This document shows, piece by piece, positions 11,416 through 24,700 of a DNA stretch of 64,000 bases. A model generated the notes under the pieces. It was not told the DNA's origin and searched no databases. It saw only the letters and a list, made by a program, of their open reading frames with translations. The DNA is from Lineus longissimus (lineage: Eukaryota > Nemertea > Pilidiophora > Heteronemertea > Lineidae): NCBI RefSeq assembly GCF_910592395.1, contig NC_088314.1:17023998-17087997 (forward strand), in the 5' to 3' direction. The position numbers and the translations under genes are program-made. The stretch's first letter is position 1. Each line of letters starts with the position of its first letter.

Positions 11416-12719
11416 TACAGGCTAAACATAGTCGTTGAAAGATTTAGACCGTGACCTAATTTCCAAGGTCAGAGAGGTCAAATTCGTAAAAACAAACGTT
11501 AACCATATTCCTTTCTTTGACCACAGGTGAGCACATGGCGCCTGGCCATTTCACTGTGTAGATCAACACTGCCAGAAGGTTTAGAATAGTTTGCCAAATT
11601 ACTTCAATGTCTCACTATCAGAACTAGGTCGTTTCACTTTCGGCCATGGGCGACATAAAAAGATTATTAACTTTGATTTTGAATAACCTGTAATATTACT
11701 TCTAGGTTAAGAAACGTCGACAATACTTTTTTTCACAGATTGGGTGACCCAATGATCACACTCAATTAAATCGGTTTGGGTGCGTGCAGAAGTGATGACA
11801 CAATAACTAATGCAGGTATTCAGATCAAACAACTTGAGACAGGATTGATCTTTGATAATATTCGATTGCTATTTGGAGTTATTCAAAATCATTATAGTAT
11901 ATTGTAAGTATGTAAGTAAGTATATTGTCTTTTTTCTGTCCATAGTATTACAAATACAACCAGTTTTGGGGCGGATCCATCAGCCGAGTGGAAATATTCT
12001 TCAAGATTTCAGTCTATCTGGGCGGTAAGTGCCGACAGTCAGTCTAATGCCAGATTGTGGTGTTATCTTTCAAAATCTTTAGCCAAGCTTTGGAATCTGA
12101 CCTGTCGCTAGCTTTGTGGTATTGGGAGCCAAATGCTCTCAAGGGGTGTGTGTGTGGCAAAATGAGAGTTTTGGAAATTTTTCGACCAAAATCATTGTCC
12201 AAAGCACATTTTTATTGACTTCTGATGTCTGGGGGGCATTTCCCGCCTGCCCCTTCCATTTGGTACACCCATGAGAAAGCCCAGACATGTATCTAGAATT
12301 GTGTCAGGAATGGGCATATGTCACGACCGAAAAGCCAACTTACTAATAATTCCAATGCATTTCCTATTTGGCTAGGTTGGACAAATTTAGCAGGTGCACC
12401 CAGTGAATTGATAGGTCAAGCCTGCTAGCTCACAAAGTATCCTTAGCGGTATAAAGTAATGTGCCCACTCTGTCGATATCAAGATGGGATAAATTACTGG
12501 GAACCATCAGATGCGTATCGGTACACAGAATGTCACAGCCAACTACATGTGAAAGGGGGGAGGGGCGTTTTTTTTGGTTTTTTAAATAATACTTAGTGGC
12601 ACAGAGCCGTGGGCTTTGGGATTTATGCTGGTATGCTAAGACTCTGCGCCTCTATCTCCTCCAATCTCCAACGATAGTTCCAAAACTGAAAGAGAATAGT
12701 TGACGACCGAGTGCCCATA
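11416..12719. other. Upstream flank of gene 2
   Basis: Conserved upstream sequence without the LINE insertion of units 1 and 4. It includes the perfect direct repeat AGGTCA-GAG-AGGTCA at 11466-11480 (DR3 nuclear-receptor type), repeated in unit 3 at about 30183 and damaged in unit 5 (aggtga). Nothing else is recognised. Confidence 0.55.
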
Positions 12720-12740
12720 ACGTCATGCCGCTATAAAAGG
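12720..12740 (+). promoter_or_regulatory. Core promoter of gene 2
   Basis: TATAAAAGG at 12732-12740 with the ACGTCA half-site just upstream. It is the same arrangement as gene 1, with one base changed between the two elements. Confidence 0.75.
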
Positions 12741-12773
12741 ATGGGCCTACTTTTGTACTTCGTGACTTGTTTG

Positions 12774-15700
12774 ATGGACTATGAACGCATTATCTGGTCC
12801 GAGAAAGTGAGGTTTCCATGTACGTAAACACCGTTATTGTTAATGAAACGGCCAGGGGCCATTGTGCTCACCGTATACATCTTTTAGTAGGCAGGATCAT
12901 GCTTAGTTTAGAGGTGAATATGGTGAACACAATCAGGCATGAAGCCTTTTTTTAGATGTGTATTGATGTCAAGTAATAAGACAGGGCAGTATATATAAGT
13001 TTATGATCCAACCAATAATTGTCTATGAAATCAACAAGATCAATATCGTGTGATTGCTAAGAGTCCCTGCAATAAAAAATTCATCGAAAAAAAGTCATTA
13101 ATAAGCGAGATATTGCACGTCCTACTTTTTCAGTTTTGACCCCCTGGTGGCCAAATCAAGAATCAGATCAGGCCAAAATTCGGTGTCAGAGATTATCTGA
13201 TGTAGGGGGTTACATGTACCAACTTTCAAGTTCATAGCTTCAGCAGTTAAGAAACGTGCCATAGTTACACTCTAATGGCCAATTTACGCCATTTGACCTC
13301 TGTGACCTAGAAAAGGAGGTCAAATCCAAAAATCGTAGGACATGTGGTGTATCCTTGCTAGAAGTCCCTGCCATAAAAATTTTATCGAAAACAATTCACT
13401 CAAATAAGCAAGATATTGCACTTCTTCCTTTTTCCATTATGGCCCCCTGGTGGCCGAATAAAGAATCAGATCAGGCCAAAATTCGCCATCAAAGGTTATC
13501 TGATGTAGGGGGTTATATGCACCAAGTTTCAAGTTCATAGCTTTACTGGTTAAGAAACGTGCCATAGTTTACACTCTAACGGCCAATTTACGCCACATGA
13601 CCTCTGTGACCTTGAAAAGTAGGTCAAATTGAAAACCCGTAAGACATGTGATGTATTCTTCCTAAGAGTACCTACCATAAAAATTGTATCGAAAACAAGT
13701 CACTTATAAGCGAGATATCACACTTTTTAGATATCCACTTTTGGCCCCCTGGTGGCAAAGTTGAGAATCAGATCAAACTGAAATTCAGCACCAGAGGCTA
13801 TGTGATATAGGGGGTTATATGTACCAAGTTTCAAGTTCATAGCTTTAGTGGTTAAGAAACGTGCCATAGTTTACACTCTAACGGCCAATTTACGCCATAT
13901 GACCTCTGTGACCTTGAAAAGTAGGTCAAATTGAAAACCCGTAAGACATGTGATGTATTCTTCCTAAGAGTACCTACCATAAAAATTGTATCGAAAACAA
14001 GTCACTTATAAGCGAGATATCACACTTTTTAGATATCCACTTTTGGCCCCCTGGTGGCAAAGTTGAGAATCAGATCAAACTGAAATTCAGCACCAGAGGC
14101 TATGTGATATAGGGGGTTATATGTACCAAGTTTCAAGTTCATAGCTTTAGTGGTTAAGAAACGTGCCATAGTTTACACTCTAACGGCCAATTTACGCCAT
14201 ATGACCTCTGTGACCTTGAAAAGTAGGTCAAATTGAAAACCCGTATGATATGTGATGTATTCTTCCTGAGAGTACCTACCATAAAAATTTTATCGAAAAC
14301 AAGTCACTTATAAGTGAGATATAACACTTTTTAGATTTCCACTTTTGGCCCCTGGTGGCAAAGTTGAGGATCAGATCAAACTGAAATTCAGCACCAGAGA
14401 CTATGTGATATAGGGGGTTATATGTACTAAGTTTCTAGTTCATAGCTTTAGTGGTTAAGAAACGTGCCATAGTTTACACTCTAACGGCCAATTTACGCCA
14501 TATGACCTCTGTGAACTTGAAAAGTAGGTCAAATTAAAAACCCGTATGATATAAGATGTATATTTGCTATGAGTACCTACAACACAAGTTTCATCGAAAA
14601 CAAGTCACTAATAAGCGAGATATCACACTTTTTAGATATCGACAATTGGCCACCTGGTGGCCAAGTTGAGAATCAGATCGGACCGAAATTCAGTCTCAGA
14701 GGTCACCTGACCTAGGGGGTGCTGTGTACAAAGTTTCAAGTTCATAGTGTAATACTGTATTATATCAGTCTTCATGTCCACAGATTCACTGTTCCAATCC
14801 TTGTGACATTGTTGATGAAAAAGGAAGAAATCAAATATATAGAAATGTTTATATTAAACTCATCTGACCAGGTCTACAACATGCATGTACACAGTTCGGG
14901 ATCCCAAGGCTAACTGAATTTGGAGGGAAACTCAGTAGACCAGGAAAACTATACAAACAATAATAGCTGATAAAGCACATACAATGAAATGACATAAGGC
15001 TCAGGGACCGTGAAGGCCCAAAATAACCTGAGCTAAACCATTGGTCATAGCAGACTTAAAGGGGGAATAAACTCTTCAAACTGTTCAAATTGAACCTGTT
15101 ACACATTCCCCTGTCAAGAGAAAATGGCTCCTGACATTTACCATAGATAAAAAGAAATGTACACCATATATACAAAACATGTAACCCAAAATACCAGGTG
15201 AAACTCAAAACGAAACCGAGTTGAGAAAGATGCGAAACCAAAACCTTCAAACAATAAGAAGGGAAGAATGGAACCATCAAAGAGCAGAATTCAGAATCAT
15301 TAAAGACAAAGACTGAAAAGTGAAAATTTCAATCCAGCATCCTGAAAACTGAAAAACACCATAAGGTAAAGAGCTACAAGAAATGGAATTATTATTGTAT
15401 TTACAAATTAACAGTAAACTTCTAGAGTTCACACTGAAAATTAATTGTATCGCACGAATCAGAACGAGATTAAGGCGAATAGACAAGATACTGAAATATA
15501 TAAGTTTAGAATCATTATCAGAATACGGTACTGTGAAGAACTATTGTAGTATTGTTTGATTTACTGAAGATCATTGCAAGAAGATATAATAGAAGAGAAG
15601 GGGTAATGACCTCCTCAATCTTACCATCACACCACAAAACAACAATCAATAAGATGATATAAGATTGGGAAAAAAGGAAAATTGCAGGGAAATGACTTAC

Positions 15701-18700
15701 AAAACATCTGGAAGGTATTAATTAGTAACTGTTTGAACAAAAACCCTTAGTCCAAAAGGGATTTACATTGATAAACTGTCAAACAAAACCTTGAATAACT
15801 GATATGAGTAGAGATGCAACAGAATAAGTACTGATGAATTATCTATGGAATCTATACAGACTCTAATCATACAGTACAAAATATCAATACCAAGAATTAC
15901 TTGATATAAATCTCCACGAAATATCGAAACAAAAGAAGAAAACACACACTCAAGTAGAAAACAATCTCTTGATTGACATGGCCTGCCAAAACCAGCCAGC
16001 ATTCAATCAAAATGTTATATATATTTCAAACCAGAAAATAATCACGAGTCTACAGCAAAATTGAAAACCAACTATCATTCAATCCTTCATTAAAGACAGA
16101 ACTTTGTCAAGAATAGCGGGATTTTGCGCAAACTCAGGCTTGCTTGCAAGCGACATAAAATAATCAACCTTGGATCGCCAAGGCTCAGGCGGCGCGCGCG
16201 GCTGTTGCTGATACATCTGATATGGCTTGAAACGGTTAGGCGGTTTATGTTCCCTCTTAGATCTCCTCGGGGCTGCAACAGGGCTGTCCTCCGGAGCACT
16301 CTCTTCCTCGTCATCCTGGGCTGCGTGGAATTCAGCAGAGGATTCACCAGGGGGAACATCTACAGGGACCGTCTCATCCACTGGACCAACGGTTGAAAAT
16401 TCCACTGGAGGCGGAACAGTACCACCATCAACAAATTCCACTGGAGGCGGAACAGTACCATCATCGATCGAAGTCACGTCAAGCGCAATTCCTGACGGCG
16501 TATCGACATCTATCAGTGGAGGAGGAACGGTCACATCTGTAGTAGGATAACTGGCATCTACGGCAGGCTGGGACGCGCTGACATCAACCGAAGACTGGGA
16601 CGCAGGCTCAACAGCAGCATGCTCGGACGCACTAACATCAACCGAAGACTGGGACGCAGGCTCAACAACAGCGGGCTGGACCGGAACGACATCTGTAATG
16701 GATAATGGTGGGGTAGAATCGGTAGACAAAGTAGACGGAACAATATCAGAAGGAGGTGCAGCATCAGATCTGACAGATGTAAAAGATGGAAGTTTGTCAC
16801 CACCATGTGGAACATCGGCGGTTGAAGCGGATGCAAAAGAAGAAGGAACTTCATCAACACGTGGCAAAATCATCACATCGACATCCTCGTCATCACTCAT
16901 CGCAGGCTGTACAACAACTTCCTTCTCAGGGCGAGTACGACTGGACCGGGCCGGAGTCTTCACAACTTCCTCATCTCTAATCTCTCCAACTGGCATCAAC
17001 AAATTACGGTGTAAAACACGCGGATTACCTCCTTTCGAGGAGCGAACCGAAAATACCGGAATATTGGGGTTTGGTTGACCCACAACAGTATAAACATCGG
17101 TCGACCACTTGTCAGCCAATTTATGTCTACCGCGTAAGTGGACATTGCGGACAAGAACACAATCACCAGTCTGAAGAACAGAAGCTTTCGCTTTGAGATC
17201 ATATCTCCCTTTATTCTTACATGAAGCGGTATCCTGGTTTTTCATAGCCATAGAGAATGCATAATCAAGACGCTCCTGCAAAGATTTAATGTAGGAACTA
17301 TAAGATTCACTAGGGCCAACATCAGTAGTACCGAGACCATAATTGATATCTACAGGAAGAAGTGGCTCACGGCCAAACATTAGAAAATGCGGACTGAATC
17401 CAGTAGAATCGTGACGCGTACAATTGTACGCATGCGTCAACGTGGAGAGGTACAGCGACCAACTACTCTTCTTGTCCTCGGACAACGTACCCAACATTGA
17501 CAAAAGGGTGCGGTTATACCGTTCGCAAAGCCCATTGCCCATTGGATGGTAGGGAGTTGTCCGAGACTTGGTCATCCCGGCTGAGCCCCCAAATGTAATA
17601 CTGTATTATATCAGTCTTCATGTCCACAGATTCACTGTTCCAATCCTTGTGACATTGTTGATGAAAAAGGAAGAAATCAAATATATAGAAATGTTTATAT
17701 TAAACTCATCTGACCAGGTCTACAACATGCATGTACACAGTTCGGGATCCCAAGGCTAACTGAATTTGGAGGGAAACTCAGTAGACCAGGAAAACTATAC
17801 AAACAATAATAGCTGATAAAGCACATACAATGAAATGACATAAGGCTCAGGGACCGTGAAGGCCCAAAATAACCTGAGCTAAACCATTGGTCATAGCAGA
17901 CTTAAAGGGGGAATAAACTCTTCAAACTGTTCAAATTGAACCTGTTACAATAGCCCTAGCGGTTAAGAAACGTGCCACTGTTTTTGAAATAGGATACGAC
18001 GACGGACGACGGACGACGGACGACGGACGACGGACGACGGACGACGGACGACGACGACGGACGACGGACACTGCGGAATTACATAGACTCCCCTACGGTG
18101 AGCCAAAAAGTATTGAATTTGTGTTGGCCTAGTTTATCACTAGCCCACAAAAACTTATCAATCAATAAATCGATTGATTTGTTCAATAACAAAATTTCCG
18201 CAATACTTGTTATACTAAAAGACACTTTGAAGTAATGTGTTTTTTTGCAGGTCATATATTTGTTCAGCTCATGCGACTCCACATTAATATTGGTGACTTC
18301 TTCAATCGTCCTTGCTCGTGTGAAGGCTTTTTTGTAGAGGTGTGGGCATATTCAGTAATGTTATGAATGAGTGTGCACGTCAGGCACCCAAAGGGCGGAT
18401 AAATTCAAAATTCTTTTCCCTTTCAGCAATCTTTATAACAATCTGTCCTTGTCTGATCAGCTGAAAAGATGTCCGGAGCAAATATCTGTGATACTGAGAA
18501 ATACAAGAGTGCCTCTGGACTTTTTGAAACATGCAGCAATTCATGTGGCACTAAAAATGAAAACTGCAAGACATTTTGTAAAGGTGAGTGTACATTACAG
18601 ACGACATACAGAGGGAAGGGGGGACAGAGTCAATCCTGCACGGTACCAAAATATAAGCAAAGGTAAAAAGTCTGAAAATTTTGGGGTGTCTAGAAAACTA

Positions 18701-21700
18701 AGACCTAAGACCTAAGACTCACTACGAAACTAAGACCTAAGACCCTGTACAATTTGTGAATTTCCAGCAAATTTCAATCTTATGGATGGATTCTCCATCA
18801 TTTTTCAACCAGTAGTGGAAGTGTTTAGGTATAGGGGCAATACTACCCCCCCCCCCCCCCCACCCACCCAACCACCACCATCTCAACTTTGGTTGATTAG
18901 CAGTGGTGGCAGCAGTGGAAGGGTTCATCTCAACCTTGTGTTGTATAGTAATTGTAAAACCTTTCTTATGAGTAGCACTGTAATGTGTAATTCTTGGAAT
19001 TAAGTGTGCGGGATTATTGGAATTGGGTTCAGATAAGATACCTGTGAAAATTCCCACGGTCTACTTTTAATCCTCCATTCTCCCCAGCGTGATCAATTAC
19101 GTCAGCATTGATGCGGCTCCTCATTGGATGGAGACGCATCAACGTTGCCCCCTGATTGGTGCAGACAAAGCTGCGCTTGAATACAAAACAGCTGTCCGCA
19201 CGCTCTCGGCAGAGAGAGAGATAGAAAGAGAGCGATAGAGAGTTATTCCAGTCTCCCGAGTATTTTATAATCACGTGCACGAATCGTCATCCCGACGAAC
19301 TATTTTATCAATTATGACTTTGGTGTGTATAATTTTGTGAAGCAGTGTTAGAATAAAGGATCCGGACGTTAGAAGGCAAATTCAGGACTTATTACGTTTG
19401 TAACCTGTGCAAATACAACACTTGGTACATTTATGCAGATCTGAGAAGAAGGAATTATAGGTACCTCCTAAATGTCATCATTTTCCTAGTGGGTCTCAGT
19501 TTCATAGTATCCAGGGTCTAAGTTTCATAGTGGGTCTTAGATCTTAGTTTTCTAGACACCCGAAATTTTTGTTGTAAAATTATTGTCCTTTGATCACCAA
19601 TGTTTTTTTTAATCCAATTTTAAAAATTCAAAAATCCACAGTGAGTTCAGACAGAGATCTTTCCATTCCAGTTGTTAAATTAAGCATTTAGAAGAGTTGA
19701 CATCCCTGATCCTAGCATTCATTGTTCAGATTTTAATGTGCACAATGGGATTTTTTATTCCCTCAAAGTCCTAACGACTACAATATTTTGTGATAAAACA
19801 GTACTGTCATTTGTAAACAAGTCATGAAAATTGGATTGTGCATGCTCTTCTCAGCTACTAGTCAGACACGTATGGTAACTGCGTCATGAAGCGGTGTGAG
19901 TTGGAGAAAACCTGCATTCCATATCATGTTTGACCATCTTGCCTTGGTGTAAGTTGCCCAAGGTTGGGGAGCTATTCCAAGGTGAGAAGGGACCCAAGTC
20001 CAGCCTGGCTGAGGTCAGTGCAATATGGCGCCTATATTGTAGTAGGCTAAGCGTGATTTTCACCAATTTTTTTCCCCCAGGTTGCTATGAATACCTCTAC
20101 GCCAAGGCGGACACTGAAACAACTGCTCTACCTGCTTTTACATCCCCATCTACAGCAGTAACCAACCCAACTACAGCAGTCGACACAACTACTGCACTAT
20201 TTCCTCCATGTGATGAAACCACACTTACAGTGATGAAATCAGTTCTGATTCCTATAATTACTATAATGACCATTGCTTTCGTTGTCATCTTCCTGCTGAT
20301 ACTAGCTAGCCGGAAATACAATGAGCGCGTTCAGAACTTTTGGAAGACGTTGTTAGGTAAGTCGAGTGCCCCCTACGCCAGTAATGAGTAATTCTGAAGC
20401 ACAACGATTCTCAGAGGGCTGCTGGGGGGAAAAGATTCGGGGACAAGACGTGATCACTATTATACTGGCCGTAGACGAGGTGTAATACTTTGTTATTTAA
20501 CTCCTCCGTCAGTTTAGAGGGTATGACAACGACACTTTTCCTGTGGTTAAGATTGATATCGATTATGTGCTTGAGGGGTTTAATTTTTTAACTTGGAGTG
20601 ACTATGGAGAAACATTTTTGTTAGTTTTGCATTTTGAGGGAATTCCCTTGAGATAGGGCTACATTTCATCAGTCAGAAGTGAGGAAAGTTCACCATGTTT
20701 ACTGTAAATAACAAGAAAAGTAAGGAAAAGATTGTGCAATACTGTATATGATATGACTAACTATTAGTCTCTCATCTGTTAAAGTACTACAGGGCATAGA
20801 ACACACAATATATCGAGGGAATAGATATCACAGTATTACATGCCATGGCATAAAGGGGTCAGTAAGTAGCATAAGTGGTGGTTGCTGTGAGCATCGGCAC
20901 CCCTACAGCAGTAACCAACCCAACTACAGCAGTCGACACAACTACTGCACTATGTCCTCCATGTGATGAAACCACACCTATAGTGCTGGAATCAGTTCTG
21001 ATTCCTATAATTTTCCTTGCCATTGTTGTCATCGTCGTTCTGATACTAGCTAGCCGGAAATACGAGCGCGTTCAGAACTTTTGGAAGAAGTTGTTAGGTA
21101 AGTCGAGTGCCCCCTAGGCCAGTAATGAGAAATTCTGAAGCACAACGATTCTCAAAGCCCTAATATAAGATGGGCTACTGGGGGAAAGATTCTGGGACAA
21201 GACGTGTTCACTACTATACTGGCCGTAGTGGTGTAATACTTTGTTATTTAACTCCTCCTTCAGTTTAGAGGTTATGCAAGCGAAAATTTTCTGTGGTTAA
21301 GATTGATATCGAGTATGTGCTTGAGGGGTTTAATTTTTTAACTTGGAGTGATTATGGAGAATCATTTTTGTTAGTTTTGCATTTTGAGGGAATTCCCTTG
21401 AGATAGGGCTACATTTCATCAGTCAGAAGTGAGGGAAGTTTACCATGTTTACTGAAAATAACAAGAAAAGTAAGGAAAACATTGTGAAATACTGTATATG
21501 ATATGACTAACTATTAGTCTCTCATCTGTTAAAGTGCTACAGGGCATAGAACACACAATATATCGAGGAATATATATCACAGTATTACATGCCATGGCAT
21601 AAAGGGGTTAGTAAGTAGCATAAGTGGTGGTTGTGTTGTATTTCCACAGGTTACAAAAGTAAGAAGTCCTGAATTTGCCTTCTAACGCCCGGATCCTTTA

Positions 21701-24700
21701 TTCTAACACTGCTTCACAAATTTATACACACCAAAGTCATAATTGATAAAATAGTTCGTCAGGATGACGATTCGTGCACGTGACTAGAAATACTCGGGAG
21801 ACTGGAATAACTCTCTCTCGCTCTCTCTCTATCTCTCTCTGCCGAGAGCGTGCGGGCAGCTGTTTTATATTCACGCACAGCTTTGTCCGCACCAATCAGG
21901 GGGCAACGTTGATGCGTCTCCATCCAATGAGGAGCCGCATCAATGCTGACGTAATTGATCACGTAATTGATCACGCTGGGGAGAATGGAGGATTATAAGT
22001 AGACCGTGGGAATTTTCCACGATTATCCACCGGTATCTTATCTGAACCCAATTCCAATAATCCTGCACACTTAATTCCCAAGAATTACACATTACAGTCT
22101 GTGCTACTCATAAGAAAGGTTTTACAATTACTATGCAACATTCCGCGGAACTGGTAAAATATTTTACGAAGTTAAAATATATATATATTTTTTTAAAAAA
22201 CAATTAGAGGAATATGACTTTGGCTTAACACATAGTATTGTTGAATGGGGTACAATCAATGATAATAAGGCTTTAAACGAGGTGTTCATTCAGCGAATGA
22301 ACTTAAATTACATCATATGGTTCGGGGTTCCCAACAGTGTTCAGCCAGCGGCCGAACTCAGTTACAATATTTGTATTTTGTTCCACTTCCGAATGAATGA
22401 CCACTTCATTCATGACAAAGTATGATCATAAGGTTACAATATAATTATACATTGAATCATTTATCTCATGCAAAACAGCATGTTAAAATATGCAATGATA
22501 CAATGAAGTGTCGGAACCTCTGCTGGGAATATTGCGAAAATGACTGGACCGGTCGACGAGGCATCTGAAAACTGTGAAAATTAAAGTTTAACTCGAAGAA
22601 CTTCTGGATGACACGCGTATTTACAAAACCTCAACGAAAAAAAATATTGTTGGCGCAAAAGTATCCAAATTGCTTAAATCATACACTATTGTGTGAGGTG
22701 TCTCGAAACAGCAATTGCCACAAGCACTGCTTGGAGACAGAAACCCATCACGAAAATAAATCAGTCCCAAGACTGATGAGAGTTGGCTTTGCTAAAATGT
22801 AGCCGTACAAACATCCAATAAAATGAAGTACATGTATTTAAAATAAAATATTCAAACTGGAGAACTGTTCAATAGACTGAATACTGTTGCACAAAGCTTC
22901 AATGAAGACAAGTAGTAAAAAATATCACATCTATAGCTAATAGATGTTTCTACAATTATCCAACTAACAACTCACTAGCTTTTATAAAAATAGCAATGAG
23001 GGTGAAATAATTATTCTCGTAAAGATTTGTTTTTGATAAGCAATATAGCAACGTCTTGTTGCAAACACCAAATGACATCATTACCATAACAACGACAACA
23101 AGAAGTCACTTGAGATGTTTAAAAACAAATCAAACTCCGAGTGAGATTGCCAAGTGAGCCTAGACAAATCATCCTGTTGCTTAGTGGACAACACAGAGGG
23201 GGCAATCATGCCATGGTTACCCTCGGCATGAGACAAATGAATATTGAAATCACAATTAAAGTTCAGTCTGTGAGGCATAGATGTCGCCTCTATAGGTGGT
23301 GGATTCATGAGCAGAACCTGTCTCATCAGTGAAATCCAAAGCATAAGCAGCATGCAGAGCTTTGTATTTCCACAGGTTACAAAAGTAAGAAGTCCTGAAT
23401 TTGCCTTCTAACCTCCGGATCCTTTATTCTAACACTGCTTCACAAAATTATACACACCAAAGTCATAATTGATAAAGTAGTTCGTCGGGATGACGATTCG
23501 TGCACGTGACTAGAAATACTCGGGAGACTGGAATAACTCTCTCTCGCTCTCTCTCTATCTCTCTCTGCCGAGAGCGTGCGGACAGCTGTTTTGTATTCAC
23601 GCGCAGCTTTGTCTGCACCAATCAGGGGGCAACGTTGATGCGTCTCCATCCAATGAGGAGCCGCATCAATGCTGACGTAATTGATGACGTAATTGATCAC
23701 GCTGGGGAGAATGGAGGATTATAAGTAGACCGTGGGAATTTTCCACGATTATCCACCGGTATCTTATCTGAACCCAATTCCAATAATCCTGCACACTTTA
23801 TTCCCAAGAATTACACATTACAGTGTTACTCATAAGCCCCCCTTTAGGAGGGGCTCTTAAGATACACGTGTGTGCAGGAGTACAGAATGTAAATGAATGA
23901 TGAGAAATAAAGAGAGTAACTATTGTATATCCTACAAACAATTTTTTTTGGTATTTTTCTGAATTAACTCCGTTGAGTTTACCGATTTCTCCGCTATCTT
24001 CCGGTGGTGGTTGCTATTCCATTGGTTGAAATTAATTTAAATCTTCATGGGAATTCGCTACATCATATGCCTAAGAAATTGGCCAATTATATTAATATTT
24101 TTATTAGAGAAATATCCGTCCTAAATAATGACAGAAAAGGGTGGTTTATTTCAATTTTGTGTCGACATGGTCGAGGTCACGTGACATAAACAAAACAATT
24201 GCACACACCCGTCCAAAAAGGCACTTTAAGAAAAACAAATACGTTTTTCAGCTTAAAACCACACTGACGACTAAGTTATTTTGGTCTACTACCCAAATCT
24301 GAAGTATCAAAATGAATCACAAACTAGAACTAGCTCTATTTAGCAAAAGTTGCGTGAAAAATTCGGGTGAGCGACATACTGCACCCTAGCGGCCAATAAT
24401 TAAACTACTTTCAGCCGTCTGCTCCGGTCTCGTTAGGGAGTTTTTCCCAAATGTACGCGATGATGACGTGCCCATTAACAGGACGTAACATCTATTTTAA
24501 AATGCGTTTCCAAAGTGAATGCATGAGGACAATCCATTTAATAAGTGTCGTATATCACTGGAAACGCCCGATTCCCGTGAATAAGGACAATCACAATGTA
24601 TTACATTACCAAAACAAAAATGTGTCGGAAGGAACTATATGGATGGTCCCATCGCACCCCCCCCCCCTCCAGCAGTATGACACAGAAGAGCTAGTTGACT

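Larger units (their letters stand above)
14748..17949 (-). mobile_element. Ty3/Gypsy-type LTR retrotransposon, internally deleted
   Basis: Two 356-bp direct repeats (14748-15103, 17594-17949), starting TGTAATAC and ending GTTACA, appear identical by eye. The flanking 4-bp duplication is atag (14744-14747 and 17950-17953), and gene 3 keeps the empty site ttcatagccctagc at about 33153. Orientation is minus: a primer-binding site next to the right LTR, integrase reading leftward, and a purine tract before the left LTR. gag, protease, reverse transcriptase, RNase H and the front of integrase are missing, so it is non-autonomous. Matching LTRs and a clean target duplication point to a recent insertion after units 2 and 3 separated. 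Confidence 0.9.

Noticed and set aside
16227-17078. Plus-strand frames opposite the integrase
   Set aside because: Shadows of the minus-strand integrase frame, caused by its Pro/Ser/Val/Asp-rich composition.
23500-23724. Open frames on both strands around the GAGAGA tract (74 and 86 codons)
   Set aside because: They lie within LTRs and recur wherever the LTR occurs. No protein family is recognised, and the frame is broken in some copies (for example 37935-38168).
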